The notes under the pieces are model-generated. The model did no database searches and was not told the DNA's origin. It was given only the letters and a program-made list of their open reading frames with translations. A program made the position numbers and the translations under genes. From contig CAXIPT010000002.1 of assembly GCA_964030475.1 (NCBI GenBank), forward strand, positions 5,903,311-5,967,310: DNA of 64,000 nt, given 5' to 3'. The DNA comes from Tethya wilhelma (taxonomy: Eukaryota > Porifera > Demospongiae > Tethyida > Tethyidae). Below, in pieces: positions 61,854-64,000 of this stretch; within the stretch, counting starts at the first letter, position 1, and the number at the start of each line of letters is the position of its first letter.

Positions 61854-62229
61854 CTATTTTTTTTCAAATAATTGTTTATAATATCAGTGGAATTTAGTCT
61901 TTAGCCTGAGAGAACTTGCCAACAGCTCTCAGTACAGGTACACTACCACCGAGGCTGAGTCACAGACATCACTACCCAAGTGCCTTGCAAACAGCTCAAA
62001 CTCTTCAACCCCAAGCTGAAAACTTGATTTATGTCAATTTTATAATTATGTGTGTCTTGCTAAGTAGCTTCCCTACTGAAGTACTGAACACAGAGAACAA
62101 GAGGATAGGACAGAACTGCAGAACCAGAACTTGGGGCATTACATGCTTGCAATAGATTCCAAATTACGCCCACTTGAATGTGGAAAGGGTCGTTAGACTA
62201 GATGAATAATGCATGAGTTTAGAAGTTAA

Positions 62230-62637
62230 TAGCCGCCATATGGAGAAGGCGCTTTTAGCTTAGTATCTAATGACTCAATGAGAGACACAAAAAACCGATG
62301 GCAAAAGCGATTGAAGACTAAGAAACCAAGTTTATTCATTCAAGAATCTGCTTCTGAAAGCGAGCGGTCTCTGAGAAAACTCTTGCCAACATAGAAGAAG
62401 GAGAAGAAGAAAAAGAAGATGGAGAAAATTGGAGGTTTGGCATATTTTAGTTTGGTATTTAGCGATGGTTTTAGGCCATTTTTTTGGGCTTATTAGAAAG
62501 AGAAAAGGCTAAATAATAGCTTAAGAAGCCTTTTAAGGCCAAGCGCTCAATTTTTGCAGTTATTTGCGTGAATATTTGTATTGCGCTAATGGGCCATCCG
62601 TTCCATTCCTATGTACCCAGTACTACCATACTGGGAA
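62230..62637 (+). repeat. Dispersed repeat family C, copy 3
   Basis: Co-linear with the 49-kb copy, with GGAGAAGGCGCTTTTAGC, an AGAAGGAGAAGAAGAAAAAG tract and the same terminal CCAGTACTACCATACTGGGA palindrome. A truncated relative is visible near 61,070-61,150. Confidence 0.75.
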
Positions 62638-62689
62638 ATGAGCACACCAGAGCAGACCTCACAACAATGCTGCTTTCGTACTAGGAACT

Positions 62690-63650
62690 AGGAGGGAAGA
62701 GAGAAGATCCGCATGTGTATAAACCAGAATCCTTGATCCTTTTCACTTCATCGAGTTCAATCTCCTTTTGTCAGTTTGGATTGAGAGTAAACACACCTTG
62801 GTTTGTAGCACTCACCACATAAAATTGTGCACCTCACTTTTCCACACACAAGCAGAGACCGTCTACCTTTGTCAATTTTTTTTGCTTCATCACTCGCAAC
62901 AGGCACATGTGATGGACGGTCTTGGTCAGAGGGTGGTTGACCATACACTAGGCTTAACTTCTTGTAGTGCCCTTTACCCTCATCTAGCAGCGGTAGAGGT
63001 AGAAATGACAGAGAATCAAATTCCTCAGAAGGAAGACAAACTGGATGTTCACAACAACAATCTGTACTGGCACATTTCTTAATCTGAAAAGCATATTGAG
63101 AAGCATGGCAGTGTGTTGAGATGAATTTCTAATATTCTGTGGCTTTACTAAGAGTTTTCGCTTTTAGATCATCTGGGTCCAAAGAAGAATCCACAACTAA
63201 GGCATGCTGGAAGTGTTGTGTCATTCCTGGTACTCCCAATTTCACAGGGTTTCCCTTGATCTTCATGGCTTGAAATCTATCACCAACAGTGATTGGTGGA
63301 CGGGACATAGAATCACGTAAAGCATCACACAAGTCAGGACATCTGTTAATACAGTCTCTCACTTCACCAATTGTGTTTTGTTCTTAGCAAGTTCTTCAAA
63401 TCGGTGCAACATGGGACTGCGTGCTAGAGACACATTCTGAAGGGCCAAGTTTAGTGTAGACATTACACGTTCAGCTACGTTTTGCCATGACTGGTAAGGG
63501 TACGTTCTCACACATACTAACATGTCTAGATCGGAAACATGGCAAGAGAAGCCACTTGAACAGATCCAAAGGTGACACTATGATCAGCGCTCACAATAAC
63601 AACTATCGGTAGAGCATTAGCAAGACCATCTTAACTGAAATGAGTACGAA
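62690..63650 (-). pseudogene. Decayed transposable-element protein with RNase H-like and zinc-binding parts
   Basis: Minus-strand pieces in several frames: SADHSVTFGSVQVASLAMF, then TYPYQSWQNVAERVMSTLNL, then RDCINRCPDLCDALRDSM, GDRFQAMKIKGNPVKLGVP, and finally CGKVRCTILCGECYKPRCVY with clustered cysteines. Stop codons and frameshifts separate them. The order of a DDE-like block, a helical middle and a terminal Cys-cluster suggests an invertebrate mobile-element protein family. I cannot name it. Confidence 0.5.
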
Positions 63651-64000
63651 TCAAATGAAGGCACCGATGCTCAACTAGCTAGCACATTTATATGCACACA
63701 CGATGTAAAAGAGTGTATCAATAACTTAGTATAAATCACTGAGAACTTCAGCAACTACTATCCATCTAGGCCCATACTAGTCTCGCTAGCCAGACTCTCC
63801 GCAAAGACGGTCACCGCTAGTGAGACTAGGCCCATACTGCAGTGCTACGGTGACTTTGAGTGTGGTAAAACAGCACATGCCACAGACTATGGAACAGATT
63901 AGCTTTGCTACAATTATACATACATTGGAATACTCAGCTGCTGTCAGATAGCAAAGTCTAGCAGCTGGACCTACAGTGAGCCTAACTCAGTGACTCAGTG
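63651..64000. other. No gene seen
   Basis: A short inverted pair, ACTAGTCTCGCTAGCCAGAC and GTGAGACTAGGC, lies at about 63,776-63,830. No coding sequence is supported. Confidence 0.4.

Larger units (their letters stand above)
59900..62229. other. Repeat-only interval
   Basis: Family D (60,300), two family B hairpins and a truncated family C piece. Local sequences TATGTGTGTCTTG...CTTCCCTACTGAAG occur twice (about 60,968 and 62,048), suggesting a larger segmental repeat that includes the hairpins and family C. Confidence 0.55.

Overview
The window is animal-type nuclear DNA: AT-rich, with short GT-AG introns, five recognisable metazoan housekeeping genes plus the 3' part of a sixth, and a dense population of small inverted-repeat transposons. 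A single N at 52,931 indicates a draft assembly. Gene content and repeat style suggest a demosponge, possibly Amphimedon queenslandica. The species is an inference; no marker gene is present to prove it.

Gene-rich part (1-47,090). The 3' two thirds of a Werner-type RecQ helicase (WRN, +) runs to 10,388. One of its introns holds an intronless antisense gene for a secreted-then-multispan membrane protein, and its HRDC exons are tandemly duplicated in frame. Convergent to it is GNPTG (-), the gamma subunit of GlcNAc-1-phosphotransferase. Head-to-head with GNPTG is CWF19L2 (+), a spliceosome disassembly and debranching factor. Convergent to that is an MFSD8/CLN7-like lysosomal transporter (-) with an unusually large luminal insert. 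PYM1 (-), an exon-junction-complex remover, lies only 141 bp upstream of MFSD8 on the same strand. Divergent from PYM1 is KAT2 (GCN5/PCAF histone acetyltransferase, +), whose 3' introns are packed with transposons. I checked exon phases by hand. They agree through WRN, GNPTG, CWF19L2, MFSD8 and PYM1; KAT2 has one phase mismatch, which implies a short missed exon.

Repeat-rich part (47,091-64,000). I see no intact host gene here. It holds foldback and tandem-inverted elements, a Ty3/Gypsy-type gag-protease remnant, a ubiquitin-protease N-terminal fragment, pieces of a transposase carrying an SGQNKN motif on both strands, a Gypsy integrase remnant, and other decayed mobile-element reading frames.

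Mobile DNA shows clear layering. A Ginger-like integrase element with 4-bp target duplications sits inside a MITE in the MFSD8 gene. Two elements sit inside a third in a KAT2 intron. A Mutator-like foldback has a 9-bp target duplication. Several CA microsatellites share flanking sequence because they belong to one dispersed repeat family.
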